Positions 7,828 to 16,496 of a stretch of DNA of 60,640 nucleotides are shown one piece after another. Under the pieces are notes generated by a model. It was not told the origin of the DNA. It saw only the letters and a program-made list of their open reading frames with translations, and ran no database searches. The DNA lies in contig JBMNVT010000013.1 in NCBI GenBank assembly GCA_050947015.1, forward strand, positions 1-60,640. Direction: 5' to 3'. Made by a program: the position numbers and the translations under genes. This stretch comes from CAKXIK01 sp050947015 (GTDB taxonomy: Bacteria; Bacillota; Clostridia; Oscillospirales; Acutalibacteraceae). How positions within the stretch are numbered: position 1 is the first letter of the stretch; each line of letters begins with the position of its first letter.

Positions 7828-8726
7828 CATTTGTTTTTTCCGGTCAGGGCGCGCAGCATCCCGGTATGGCGAAGGATTTTTACCGGAATAATGCAAGGGT
7901 GCGCGAACTGTTTGAAGAGGCGGAAGCCATCCGCCCCGGTGTGACGGAGCTTTGTTTTCACGGGGACGCGTCTGTGATCAGGCAGACGGAGAACACGCAG
8001 CCTTGCCTTTATCTTGCCGATCTTGCCGCGGCGCTGGCACTGCAGGATGCGGGGCTTTCGCCGTCCGTGCTGGCCGGTTTTTCGTTGGGGGAAATCCCGG
8101 CGCTGGCGTTTGGCGGGGCGTTCAGCTTTGCGCAGGGCTTTCAAATTACCTGTAAGCGCGGCGAGCTGATGGCGGAAGCGTCGGCAAAAAGGCAAACCGC
8201 AATGCTTGCCGTGCTGAAAATGAAAAACGAAGCGGTGGAAGAGATTTGCAGCCGTTATCCGCATGTATATCCTGTTAATTACAACGCCCCCGGGCAGTTG
8301 GTGGTTGCGGGGCTGTGCGGAGAACTGGAACAGGCGAAGGTGGATTTTGCGGCGGCGGGCGGCCGGATGGTTCCCCTTGCCGTCAGTGGCGCGTTCCATT
8401 CTCCGTTTATGGACGAAGCATCACGCAGGTTTGGTGAGTTTCTGCAGACAATTCCGCTGCAGCTTCCCACGATTCCGGTCTATTCCAATTTTACGGCTTC
8501 GCCCTACGAGGAGCCGATTGCCGAACGTATGGAGCGGCAGATCAATCACCCGGTGCGTTGGGAAACAATCATTCGTTCCATGTGCGGGGTGGGCGTCAGG
8601 CTTTTTGTGGAAGCTGGCGTGGGCAGCACATTGCAGAAGCTGATTGCAAAGATTGCGCCGGAATGCCGTGTTTTCCGTGCGGAAACAACGGCGGATGTGA
8701 CTGAAATTATGAAAGAGGTGCTGTAA
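7815..8726 (+). CDS. fabD: Malonyl-CoA:ACP transacylase, FabD (303 aa)
   Basis: Transfers malonyl from CoA to ACP to make the extender unit. Landmarks are FSGQGAQHPGM at the N-terminus, the nucleophile Ser in GFSLGE, and the catalytic His in SGAFHSPFM. Length is normal. It starts inside the end of fabK and stops one base before the fabG ATG, so fabK-fabD-fabG form a tightly coupled block. Confidence 0.95.
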   Translation: MDQIAFVFSGQGAQHPGMAKDFYRNNARVRELFEEAEAIRPGVTELCFHGDASVIRQTENTQPCLYLADLAAALALQDAGLSPSVLAGFSLGEIPALAFGGAFSFAQGFQITCKRGELMAEASAKRQTAMLAVLKMKNEAVEEICSRYPHVYPVNYNAPGQLVVAGLCGELEQAKVDFAAAGGRMVPLAVSGAFHSPFMDEASRRFGEFLQTIPLQLPTIPVYSNFTASPYEEPIAERMERQINHPVRWETIIRSMCGVGVRLFVEAGVGSTLQKLIAKIAPECRVFRAETTADVTEIMKEVL

Positions 8727-9461
8727 ATGCTGAACGGAAAAGTTGCCGTTGTTACAGGCGGCTCCCGCGGAATCGGTCGCGCTGTCTGCATCAGGCTCGC
8801 ACAGGCAGGTGCCGATGTGGCGCTGCTTTATGCCAGCAGCGCCGAAAAGGCGGAATCCGTCGTGCGGGAGCTCTGCGCGTACGGCGTTCGGGCGAAGGCG
8901 TATACCTGCCGGGTGGAAGACCGGCAGGAGACCGTTGATACGGTTGCCTCCGTCGTCAGTGATTTTGGAAAAATCGATATTCTCGTCAACAATGCGGGTA
9001 TTACGCGCGACAAACTGATGCTTTCCATGAAGGAAGCAGACTTTGAAGATGTGCTTAACGTCAATCTCAAGGGCGTATACCATATGATCCGCCAGATTTA
9101 TCCTCTGTTTGCCCGACAGAAATCCGGAAAAATCGTTAATATCAGCTCTGTTTCCGGTTTGATCGGAAACGCAGGGCAGGTCAACTATTCCGCATCAAAA
9201 GCGGGGGTTGTCGGCCTGACCAAATCAGTCGCGCGCGAGCTTGCCAGCCGTGGAATCTGCTGCAATGCGGTTGCACCCGGATTTATTGAGACGGATATGA
9301 CAGAAAAATTTGCGGACAACGAATCGCTGCTCGGCAGCATTCCGATGAAGCGCATGGGGCGGCCGGAGGAGGTTGCCGAGCTGGTGCTTTTCCTTGCATC
9401 TGCGCAGTCGGACTATATTACCGGTGAGGTCATCCGCATAGACGGCGGGCTTGCCATGTAA
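8727..9461 (+). CDS. fabG: 3-oxoacyl-ACP reductase, FabG (244 aa)
   Basis: An NADPH-dependent short-chain dehydrogenase that reduces beta-ketoacyl-ACP. It has the nucleotide-binding TGGSRGIGRA near residue 10, NNAGITRD, the catalytic Ser in ISSVSG, YSASKAG (Tyr and Lys), and NAVAPGFIETDM. Length is standard. The ATG immediately follows the fabD stop. Confidence 0.95.
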   Translation: MLNGKVAVVTGGSRGIGRAVCIRLAQAGADVALLYASSAEKAESVVRELCAYGVRAKAYTCRVEDRQETVDTVASVVSDFGKIDILVNNAGITRDKLMLSMKEADFEDVLNVNLKGVYHMIRQIYPLFARQKSGKIVNISSVSGLIGNAGQVNYSASKAGVVGLTKSVARELASRGICCNAVAPGFIETDMTEKFADNESLLGSIPMKRMGRPEEVAELVLFLASAQSDYITGEVIRIDGGLAM

Positions 9462-9484
9462 ACAGGAAAGGATTGGTTTTTATC

Positions 9485-10714
9485 ATGAAGCGCGTTGTAG
9501 TTACGGGTATGGGCGCAGTAACGCCGGTCGGCAATACGGTCGGTGAATTCTGGGATGCTCTGGTGCAGGGTCAAAACGGAATCGATACCATTACCTGCTT
9601 TGATGTCAGCGAATCCAAATATACTTTGGCCGCCGAGGTAAAGAATTTTGATCCGGCAGCAAGGCTTGATAAAGTGACCGCCCGCAAGACCGACCGTTTT
9701 GTGCAGTTCGCGCTTTGTGCGGCGCAGGAGGCGGTGGAACAGAGCGGTATTGTCGGCGCCGTGACTCCTGGGGAGCTTGGCGTTTACGTCGGTTCCGGCA
9801 TCGGCGGATTCAACACCTTCTGTCATGAATACGAAGCATTGCTCAACAGCGGTCCACGCAAGGTTTCGCCGCTGTTTATTCCGAAAATGATCAGCAATAT
9901 CGCGGCCGGCAACATTGCCATCCGGTTTCAGGCAAAAGGCCCGAACATGTCGCACGCAACGGCATGCGCAACGGCCGGTACCTCCCTCGGCGAAGCGTAT
10001 CGCGCTATCCGCCACGAATATGCCACGGCGATGATCTGCGGCGGAAGCGAAGCTGCCATTACCCCGCTGGCAGTTGCAGGTTTCGGCAATTGTATGGCGC
10101 TTTCCGCCGCGGCGGACAAAAACGAGGCTTCGCTCCCGTTCGACCGGCGCCGCGGCGGCTTTATTATGGGTGAGGGAGCGGCTGTTCTGGTGTTAGAGGA
10201 ATATGAGCATGCGGTCGCGCGCGGCGCCAGAATTTTTGCCGAGGTTGCCGGATACGGGGCAACCTGCGACGCACACCATGTTACAGCGCCGGATCCGGAA
10301 GGAGCGGAGGTTGCTCGCGCTATCCGCCTTTCGCTGCCGGCTCAGCTGCCGGCGCCGGAAAAAATTTATCTGAATGCGCACGGAACAGGAACGCCGCTGA
10401 ATGACAAAACGGAAACAACTGCCGTAAAACGGGCGTTCGGCAAGGATGCGGCGCAAATCCACATCAGCTCGACCAAGTCAATGACAGGCCATATGCTTGG
10501 CGCTGCAGGCGCCGCCGAAGCAATCGCCTCAATTCTTGCGCTGCAAAACAGCGTAATTCCGCCGACAATCAACCTTCTGGAGCAGGATCCGGAGTGCGAC
10601 TTGGACTATACGCCGAATCAGGCGCTGCGCACGCCGCTGGAGCTGGCGCTCTCCACCTCTCTCGGTTTTGGCGGGCACAACGCCTGCCTTGCATTTTGTC
10701 CGGTGAACGAATAA
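9485..10714 (+). CDS. fabF: Beta-ketoacyl-ACP synthase II, FabF (409 aa)
   Basis: Elongates acyl-ACP with malonyl-ACP. The Cys-His-His set is present: Cys in ATACATAGTS, His in NAHGTGTPLND and His in SMTGHMLGAAGA. The ATG at 9485 (KRVVVTGMG follows) is preferred over a TTG at 9473 that abuts AGGAAAGGA. It follows fabG by 23 bases in the operon. Confidence 0.95.
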   Translation: MKRVVVTGMGAVTPVGNTVGEFWDALVQGQNGIDTITCFDVSESKYTLAAEVKNFDPAARLDKVTARKTDRFVQFALCAAQEAVEQSGIVGAVTPGELGVYVGSGIGGFNTFCHEYEALLNSGPRKVSPLFIPKMISNIAAGNIAIRFQAKGPNMSHATACATAGTSLGEAYRAIRHEYATAMICGGSEAAITPLAVAGFGNCMALSAAADKNEASLPFDRRRGGFIMGEGAAVLVLEEYEHAVARGARIFAEVAGYGATCDAHHVTAPDPEGAEVARAIRLSLPAQLPAPEKIYLNAHGTGTPLNDKTETTAVKRAFGKDAAQIHISSTKSMTGHMLGAAGAAEAIASILALQNSVIPPTINLLEQDPECDLDYTPNQALRTPLELALSTSLGFGGHNACLAFCPVNE

Positions 10715-10738
10715 CAAGCTGAAAAGGGATGCAGACAG

Positions 10739-11167
10739 ATGACACAAGAAGAATTAAAGAAGTTTTTACCGCATCGCGATAATATGTTGCTGATCGGCGA
10801 GGCGTCGATTCTCAATGACGGGGACGGTACGCTCGCTGCGGTGGGGCACACGCAGATTCGCGGTGACGAATGGTTTTTGCAGGGACATTTTCCGGGTAAT
10901 CCTGTTGTTCCGGGGGTTATCCTTTGCGAAATCATGGCGCAGTCGGTTTGTGTGCTGATTATGAAAGAAAATACTACACCCTATTTTACGGGAATGAACA
11001 ATGTAAAATGGAAACGAGTTGTGAGACCGGGGGATCTCCTTGTGACGGAATGCAGAATTACACGGAACCGCGGTCATTTTTACTGGGCAAAAGGCGTTGG
11101 AAAAGTGAACGGGGAACTGTGTGTTTCGGCAGAGTTTTCGTTCGCCATGATGACGCCCGAAGAATGA
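10739..11167 (+). CDS. fabZ: 3-hydroxyacyl-ACP dehydratase, FabZ (142 aa)
   Basis: Dehydrates beta-hydroxyacyl-ACP to enoyl-ACP. The hot-dog fold signature is LQGHFPGNPVVPGV with the catalytic His, followed by the catalytic Glu in ILCEIMAQS. Length and N-terminal FLPHRDNMLLI are typical. It follows fabF by 24 bases. In many Clostridia accB lies between fabF and fabZ; here it does not. Confidence 0.95.
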   Translation: MTQEELKKFLPHRDNMLLIGEASILNDGDGTLAAVGHTQIRGDEWFLQGHFPGNPVVPGVILCEIMAQSVCVLIMKENTTPYFTGMNNVKWKRVVRPGDLLVTECRITRNRGHFYWAKGVGKVNGELCVSAEFSFAMMTPEE

Positions 11168-11192
11168 TGATTTGGAAGGGAGGAAAACCAGA

Positions 11193-12803
11193 ATGCTGGA
11201 TCTGATTAAAGACAAGGTTAAATCGGTCATTAGCCCGGAAACGGCACAGTGTCCCGGCTGCAAGACGGAATTTGCAAAGACGCGCTTGCGCAGAAACCTG
11301 ATGGTCTGTCCGGAATGCGGGTGTTGTCTGCGTGTGGATGCCCGCAGCAGAATTGCCATGATTGCCGACCCGCGTTCCTTTGAAGAACTGTTTGTCGGTT
11401 TGGAAAGCAGCGACTTTTTTCATTTTCCGGGCTACTCTGAAAAGCTGGAAAAAGCAGCCCAAATCAGCGGGGAAAAGGAAGCTGTTGTTTGTGGTTTGGT
11501 AAAAATCGGCGGCGTGCCGGCTGCGCTTTTCGTTATGGATCCGCGCTTTATCATGGCGAGCATGGGTTCCGTTGTAGGGGAAAAAATTACCCGGCTGTTT
11601 GAAGCGGCCATTGAAAAACAGCTGCCGGTCGTCGGCTTTACGGCTTCGGGCGGCGCCAGAATGCAGGAAGGCATTGTCTCGCTGATGCAGATGGCAAAGG
11701 TCAGCGGTGCAGTCAAGCGCCACAGCGATGCGGGGAATCTTTATATCACCGTGCTTACCGACCCGACAACCGGCGGCGTAACCGCAAGCTTTGCCATGCA
11801 GGGCGATATTCTGTTGGCAGAGCCGGGTGCGTTGATCGGGTTTGCCGGCCGCCGCGTTGTGGAGCAGACGACAAAAAGCAAACTGCCGGATAATTTTCAA
11901 ACGGCCGAATTCCTGCTGGAACACGGATTTATTGATCAGATTGTTCCGCGCAGCGAACTGACAAAAACTCTCGGTGCGCTTTTGCGCCTGCATCAGAAAA
12001 AGGAGTTGCCGGCAATGACGGCGTACGAAAAACTCAAAGCCGCACGGCATAACCGCCGCCCCACCGGCGCTGCGTATGTGGAACAGATTTTTCATGACCG
12101 GATGGAACTGCACGGCGACCGCCGTTTTGGCGACGACGATGCAATCCTCGGCGGAATTGGCTGGCTGGAAGACCTTCCGGTCACTTATCTGGCCATCGAC
12201 AAAGGTACAAACATCCAGTCGCGGATGAAGAAAAATTTTGGCTGTCCAAAGCCGGAAGGCTACCGCAAGGCGCTCCGGCTGATGAAGCAGGCGGAAAAAT
12301 TTTTGCGTCCGGTCGTCTGCTTTGTGGATACGCAGGGTGCGTTCTGCGGTGCGGACGCTGAAGAACGCGGGCAGGGCGAAGCCATTGCCGAAAACATTCT
12401 TGAAATGATGGGGCTGCGGGTTCCGGTGGTTTCTATTGTGATCGGAGAAGGCGGCAGTGGAGGAGCTTTGGCGCTGGCTTCGGCCAATCGTGTTTATATG
12501 TTGGAAAACTCCGTCTATTCCGTCATCAGCCCGGAGGGATGTGCAAGCATTCTCTGGAAAGATTCTGCCAGGGTGGAAGAAGCGGCGGATGTGCTGCATA
12601 TCACTGCGGAGGATATGAAACAGCTGAAGGTTGCCGAAGACGTTATTGAGGAAGATTTCGAGCATTTTGACCGCATGTGCCGGAATATCCGCCGGCTGAT
12701 CTGCCGCGACCTGCGCAGCCTCGCGGAGCTTTCTCCGCAGCAGCTGCAGAAGGATCGTTATGATAGATTTCGCCGGTTCGGAGTATTTCAGGAAAACGCT
12801 TGA
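11193..12803 (+). CDS. accDA: Fused acetyl-CoA carboxyltransferase beta-alpha, AccDA (536 aa)
   Basis: Carries both carboxyltransferase subunits of acetyl-CoA carboxylase in one chain; it moves carboxyl from biotin to acetyl-CoA to make malonyl-CoA. Residues 1-270 are AccD, with a four-Cys zinc finger (CPGC and CPEC near residues 20-45), TASGGARMQEG and LTDPTTGGVTASFA. Residues 285-536 are AccA, with DRMELHGDRRFGDD, FVDTQGAFCGADAEERG and GEGGSGGALALA. The frame is open from a TTG at 11172, but that lies in the ribosome site AAGGGAGG; the ATG at 11193 is nine bases beyond it. The two halves are normally separate genes. No accB or accC is present in this window. Confidence 0.93.
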   Translation: MLDLIKDKVKSVISPETAQCPGCKTEFAKTRLRRNLMVCPECGCCLRVDARSRIAMIADPRSFEELFVGLESSDFFHFPGYSEKLEKAAQISGEKEAVVCGLVKIGGVPAALFVMDPRFIMASMGSVVGEKITRLFEAAIEKQLPVVGFTASGGARMQEGIVSLMQMAKVSGAVKRHSDAGNLYITVLTDPTTGGVTASFAMQGDILLAEPGALIGFAGRRVVEQTTKSKLPDNFQTAEFLLEHGFIDQIVPRSELTKTLGALLRLHQKKELPAMTAYEKLKAARHNRRPTGAAYVEQIFHDRMELHGDRRFGDDDAILGGIGWLEDLPVTYLAIDKGTNIQSRMKKNFGCPKPEGYRKALRLMKQAEKFLRPVVCFVDTQGAFCGADAEERGQGEAIAENILEMMGLRVPVVSIVIGEGGSGGALALASANRVYMLENSVYSVISPEGCASILWKDSARVEEAADVLHITAEDMKQLKVAEDVIEEDFEHFDRMCRNIRRLICRDLRSLAELSPQQLQKDRYDRFRRFGVFQENA

Positions 12804-12881
12804 CGATTTCGAAAAAAAGCTTTTTGGAGCGATGCCGGTGTTTGGGGCGGCGCGCTCCCTGATTTTGAAAGGAAAGGTTTT

Positions 12882-14552
12882 ATGAAACCTCTTTATCACA
12901 AATTCAGCCGTTCCGAATATGACGAAAAGGGTGTACTTTGCCGCTTTGCGGTAGAATGCCCGGAACATTTCAATTTCGCTTACGATGTGGTCGATGCCAT
13001 TGCGGAGGAAGAACCGGAGAAAACGGCACTGGTCTGGTGCAATGCGGAGGGCGAGGAGAAAATTCTTTCCTTTGCCCGGCTGAGCGAGCTTTCCAGCCGG
13101 GCAGCAAATTATCTTGCCAGTTCCGGAATCGGGCGGGGAGACCGTGTGATGCTGATGTTGAAGCGTCATTTTGAGTATTGGTACCTGCTGCTTGCCCTGC
13201 ATAAGCTGGGCGCCGTGGCGGTCCCGGCCACGCATATGCTCAAAAAGAACGACATCGTTTACCGTCTCGGAACCGCCGGAATCAGCGCTGTGATTTGTGC
13301 CGAAGATGAGGAAATCACGGAGAACATTCTTGCGGCTGCCCGGGTATGCCCGGAGCTGACAGGGCTGTTCTGCGTGCGCCGCAACAGAACCGGTTTTCGT
13401 AGAATAGATGTTGAGATGATGGCGGAAAGCCCAAAGCTTACCCGGGTGGAAACCGTATCCACAGAACCGTTTATGCTCTATTTTACTTCCGGTACAACAG
13501 GAGAACCAAAACCTGTGCTGCATGACTACGCCTATCCGCTGGCACATATTGTAACGGCAAAAGACTGGCAGGGCGTTCGGGATGGGGGACTTCACCTTTC
13601 CGTAGCGGACACGGGATGGGGAAAGGCCTCCTGGGGAAAAATTTATGGGCAATGGCTTTGCGGCGCGGCGGTTATGGTATACGATTATGACCGTTTCAGT
13701 GCACGGGAGCTGTTGAAAGTTCTGAAAAAATACCGCGTGACCTCATTTTGCGCACCGCCAACCGTTTATCGTCTGCTGATGAAGAGCGGGCTGTATCAGT
13801 CTGACTTTTGCGGTGTGGAACAGGTGACGACAGCCGGCGAAGCAATGAATCCGGAGCTGATTCACCGTTTCCGGCATGATACTGGGCTGACCATTCGTGA
13901 AGGTTATGGCCAAACGGAGACGACTATGCTGGTGGGAACATTGGTCGGCAGTCAGGTACGCCCCGGCTCCATGGGCAAAGCGTCTCCGCTGTACTGTCTC
14001 AGCGTTGCAGACGAGCAGGGGCGACCCGTGCCGGACGGAACAGAGGGAGAAATTGTTGTGGTGCCGACCGACAAACGCCGTGCAGGACTCTGCATTTTCG
14101 GAACCGATATCACTTCTCAACTCCGCGCATGGAAAAACGGTGTGTACCACACAGGCGATCTGGCATGGAAGGATTCCGACGGATATTTCTGGTATGTTGG
14201 CCGCAAGGACGATATTATCAAATCAAGCGGATACCGGATTTCACCGTTTGAGGTGGAAAACGTGCTGGTACAGCACCCTGCGGTGTTTGAGTGTGCCGTA
14301 ACCGGAGTGCCGGACGAAGAGCGTGGTTTTCTGGTCAAGGCGTCCATTGTGCTCAACGGCGGTTTCGTTCCCTGTGAAATGCTGGCAGAAGAATTAAAGG
14401 CATTTGTCAAGAAAAACACGGCGCCTTATAAATATCCGCGTATAATTGAATTTGTTTCGGTGCTTCCCAAAACAATCAGCGGAAAAATCAAGCGTCACGA
14501 AATTCGAAAAACGGATGAAAAGCGCCTGATGTTCGCTGTCATACAACCTTGA
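12882..14552 (+). CDS. AMP-forming acyl-CoA synthetase (556 aa)
   Basis: Activates a carboxylic acid to its acyl-CoA through an acyl-adenylate. ANL-family motifs are YFTSGTTGEPKP (P-loop), GYGQTETT, YHTGDLAWKDSDGYFWYVGR, the hinge DDIIKSSGYRISPFEVE, and the catalytic Lys in KTISGKIKR. The overall form is closest to medium-chain acyl-CoA synthetases. AGGAAAGG precedes the ATG. It lies 78 bases after accDA, and the strong terminator of the run follows it, so it is probably the last gene of the fab operon. It could supply primers for FabH or recycle exogenous fatty acids. Its chain-length preference cannot be read. Confidence 0.9.
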   Translation: MKPLYHKFSRSEYDEKGVLCRFAVECPEHFNFAYDVVDAIAEEEPEKTALVWCNAEGEEKILSFARLSELSSRAANYLASSGIGRGDRVMLMLKRHFEYWYLLLALHKLGAVAVPATHMLKKNDIVYRLGTAGISAVICAEDEEITENILAAARVCPELTGLFCVRRNRTGFRRIDVEMMAESPKLTRVETVSTEPFMLYFTSGTTGEPKPVLHDYAYPLAHIVTAKDWQGVRDGGLHLSVADTGWGKASWGKIYGQWLCGAAVMVYDYDRFSARELLKVLKKYRVTSFCAPPTVYRLLMKSGLYQSDFCGVEQVTTAGEAMNPELIHRFRHDTGLTIREGYGQTETTMLVGTLVGSQVRPGSMGKASPLYCLSVADEQGRPVPDGTEGEIVVVPTDKRRAGLCIFGTDITSQLRAWKNGVYHTGDLAWKDSDGYFWYVGRKDDIIKSSGYRISPFEVENVLVQHPAVFECAVTGVPDEERGFLVKASIVLNGGFVPCEMLAEELKAFVKKNTAPYKYPRIIEFVSVLPKTISGKIKRHEIRKTDEKRLMFAVIQP

Positions 14553-14597
14553 ACATAGAAAGACCGGCGCTGAACAAGCGCCGGTTTTTCTATGTTC
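14551..14597 (+). terminator. Terminator of the fatty-acid operon
   Basis: ACCGGCGC (14563-14570) pairs with GCGCCGGT (14578-14585), followed by TTTTTC. The stem extends outward through GAACATAGAAA and TTTTCTATGTTC. It is very stable and lies immediately after the synthetase stop codon. Confidence 0.9.
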
Positions 14598-14639
14598 ATC
14601 AGACTCTCTCTGCAAACGGTGCGGTTACAGGAATCTTTA

Positions 14640-14668
14640 TTGCATTTTAATATATAATATGATATAAT
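14640..14668 (+). promoter_or_regulatory. Promoter of the nfeD-SPFH operon
   Basis: TTGCAT at 14640-14645 and a perfect TATAAT at 14663-14668 are 17 bases apart. Downstream, GTGTTC/GAACAC and GGTTAAA/TTTAACC form a nested inverted repeat at 14680-14719, ending at the ribosome site GGAGGTGAG. It could be an operator or a leader hairpin that occludes translation. Confidence 0.65.
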
Positions 14669-14733
14669 AAATTAACAAAGTGTTCAATTGGTTAAAGTAG
14701 ATTTGTTTTAACCGAACACGGGAGGTGAGTATC

Positions 14734-15189
14734 ATGTCTGAACGGGACGCTTTAGTCTGGCTCGGTGTAGTGGTTGTATGCGTAATCGTGGAGGCGTTGA
14801 CGGCTCAGCTGATTTCCATCTGGTTTGTCGCAGGGGGAATCGCGGCGCTGATCGCATGTCTCTGCGGCGTCAGCTTCTGGTGGCAGTTGGTATGTTTTCT
14901 TGTTGTTTCCACTGTTGCGCTGGCGACGACGCGGCCGCTTGTTAAGAAACTCCTTGTCAGGAAAAGGGTTTGTACCAATGCGGATCGTGTGATTGGAATG
15001 ACCGCGGTGGTGACAGAGGAAATCAACAACAGTCTCGGGCTGGGGCAGGTCAATGTTTCAGGAAGTATATGGTCTGCGCGTTCTGTGGATCAGTCGGTCA
15101 TTGTGGCCGGCAGCAATGTGCAGGTTCAGGCAATTCAAGGTGTTAAGCTGATGGTTCTGCCGCTTTCCGGCGCAGAAAATGACGCTTGA
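14734..15189 (+). CDS. NfeD-like membrane protein (151 aa)
   Basis: A short NfeD family protein that normally works with the SPFH protein encoded next to it, in membrane microdomains. Two or three hydrophobic segments occupy residues 8-75 (LGVVVVCVIVEALTAQ, IWFVAGGIAALIACL, WWQLVCFLVVSTVALA). The C-terminal soluble OB-fold domain includes RVIGMTAVVTEEI and GQVNVSGSIWSARS. The ATG at 14734 follows GGAGGTGAG by four to five bases; the GTG at 14725 lies in that site. It is the first gene of a two-gene operon. Confidence 0.88.
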   Translation: MSERDALVWLGVVVVCVIVEALTAQLISIWFVAGGIAALIACLCGVSFWWQLVCFLVVSTVALATTRPLVKKLLVRKRVCTNADRVIGMTAVVTEEINNSLGLGQVNVSGSIWSARSVDQSVIVAGSNVQVQAIQGVKLMVLPLSGAENDA

Positions 15190-15226
15190 TTTCAACAAAC
15201 ATTTCAGCAGAAAAGGGGAGATTGTT

Positions 15227-16162
15227 ATGTGGGCGTATATTATCGCCGGGCTTGTCGTGTTGTTTCTGATTATTCTGATTGCAAATATCAAGATTGTTCC
15301 GCAGGCAAACGCATACGTCGTGGAACGGTTGGGCGCGTATTCCGCAACATGGGAAACGGGTTTGCACTGGAAGATTCCGTTTATTGAAAAAATATCGCGC
15401 AAGGTGTCTCGCAAGGAGCAGGTCATCGATTTTCCGCCGCAGCCTGTTATTACGAAGGATAATGTTACGATGCAGATCGATACCGTGGTCTATTTTCAGA
15501 TTACCGATCCGAAGCTTTACACCTATGGTGTGGAACGTCCGGTTTCGGCCATTGAAAACCTGACGGCTACCACGCTGCGCAACATTATCGGCGATCTGGA
15601 GCTTGACCATACGCTGACTTCGCGTGATGTCATCAACACTAAAATCCGCGTTATTCTGGACGAAGCGACCGATGCGTGGGGTATTAAGATCAATCGTGTC
15701 GAATTGAAAAACATTATGCCCCCGCGTGAAATTCAGGAAGCGATGGAGAAGCAGATGAAAGCGGAGCGGGAACGCCGTGAAGCAATTCTTCGCGCAGAGG
15801 GCGAAAAGCGCAGTGAAATTCTTGTTGCCGAAGGCCACAAGGAAGCAGCTATTCTTCGTGCGGACGCTGTAAAGGAATCCAAAATCCGCGAAGCAGCCGG
15901 TGAAGCGGAGGCTATCATGTCGATTCAGAGCGCTATGGCGGACAGCATCAAGCTTTTGAATGCAGCTTCTCCCTCCGAACAGGTGATTGCGCTCAAGAGT
16001 TTGGAGGCGTTTGCAAAAGCTGCCGACGGAAAGGCGACCAAAATTATTATCCCGTCCGAAATTCAGTCTCTTGCCGGGCTTGCCACTTCGCTGAAGGAAT
16101 TGATGACCACGCCGGAAAAAGTGCCTGAGACAGCGGAAGCCGCCGCAAAAAAAATTCAGTAA
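15227..16162 (+). CDS. SPFH/Band 7 family protein (311 aa)
   Basis: A stomatin/flotillin-like membrane scaffold, closest in layout to QmcA. An N-terminal membrane segment (YIIAGLVVLFLIILIA) is followed by the band 7 domain, with PQANAYVVERLGAYSATWE and the pattern QIDTVVYFQITDP, up to residue 185. Residues 170-240 are a charged helical coiled-coil region rich in Glu, Arg and Ala. The reading frame is open from 15179, but the ATG at 15227 follows GGGGAG by seven bases. Pairing with NfeD upstream is the usual arrangement. Confidence 0.9.
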   Translation: MWAYIIAGLVVLFLIILIANIKIVPQANAYVVERLGAYSATWETGLHWKIPFIEKISRKVSRKEQVIDFPPQPVITKDNVTMQIDTVVYFQITDPKLYTYGVERPVSAIENLTATTLRNIIGDLELDHTLTSRDVINTKIRVILDEATDAWGIKINRVELKNIMPPREIQEAMEKQMKAERERREAILRAEGEKRSEILVAEGHKEAAILRADAVKESKIREAAGEAEAIMSIQSAMADSIKLLNAASPSEQVIALKSLEAFAKAADGKATKIIIPSEIQSLAGLATSLKELMTTPEKVPETAEAAAKKIQ

Positions 16163-16186
16163 CAAGATAAAGTTATACAAATAATA

Positions 16187-16250
16187 AATAGCCGTGTGCG
16201 CGTTATTTTTTCAGACTTACAAAAAAACTGAAAGGCGTGCCGCGGCTATT
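16187..16250. repeat. Long imperfect hairpin after the SPFH gene
   Basis: AATAGCCG (16187-16194) and CGGCTATT (16243-16250) pair across an inner TTTCAG/CTGAAA stem. An internal T run follows GCGCG. It may act as the terminator of the NfeD-SPFH operon, though it lacks a classic terminal T tract. Confidence 0.4.
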
Positions 16251-16255
16251 GCATT

Positions 16256-16284
16256 TTGCGCCGGAATCCCGTAAACTGTATATA
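16256..16284 (+). promoter_or_regulatory. Promoter of the pur leader RNA
   Basis: TTGCGC at 16256-16261 and TATATA at 16279-16284 are separated by 17 bases. The predicted start, near 16291, is about 205 bases before purE. No other promoter is visible between here and purE. Confidence 0.6.
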
Positions 16285-16290
16285 TATTGT

Positions 16291-16450
16291 GGATATTATG
16301 GAAAAACGCATCTGCCCGGAAAGGAATGGTTGTCGGTTTGAAAAGAACAATTTTCAAGCGCCGCGCCCTAACTGAGTTTTCGGGGAGTTTTGCGCAATTT
16401 TTCAGCTGAAAAACGACCGTTCTGTGCGTTCCGGTCGTTTTTTATTTTTT
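16291..16450 (+). ncRNA. Structured RNA with own terminator upstream of purE
   Basis: The predicted transcript folds into a closed rod. GAAAAACGCA (16301-16310) pairs with TGCG (16391-16394) plus TTTTTC (16398-16403). An apical stem TTGAAAA/TTTTCAA (16338-16344 and 16351-16357) is extended by CGG/CCG. Unpaired strands of about 20-25 bases on each side separate the two stems. A Rho-independent terminator follows: AAACGACCG 16411-16419, CGGTCGTTT 16432-16440, then a T tract. Closing stem, central bubble, apical stem and about 160 bases fit a 6S-like RNA. Because purE has no separate promoter, it could instead be an attenuator for the pur operon. It does not match the purine or PRPP riboswitch cores. 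Confidence 0.45.
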
Positions 16451-16496
16451 GATTTCTGCTTTTGTAGTCCGGCAAAGGGAAAGGATGGTCATTTCG

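Noticed and set aside
5686..7896. 736-codon open frame on the minus strand opposite fabH-acpP-fabK
   Set aside because: It mirrors three certain genes, is rich in Arg, His and Cys without domain logic, and has no ribosome site.
11058..13652. 864-codon open frame on the minus strand opposite accDA and the synthetase
   Set aside because: Antisense shadow of GC-rich coding sequence; no recognisable protein family.
16291..16450. Purine or PRPP riboswitch before purE
   Set aside because: The conserved cores of these aptamers are not found; the fold is a rod with a bubble instead.
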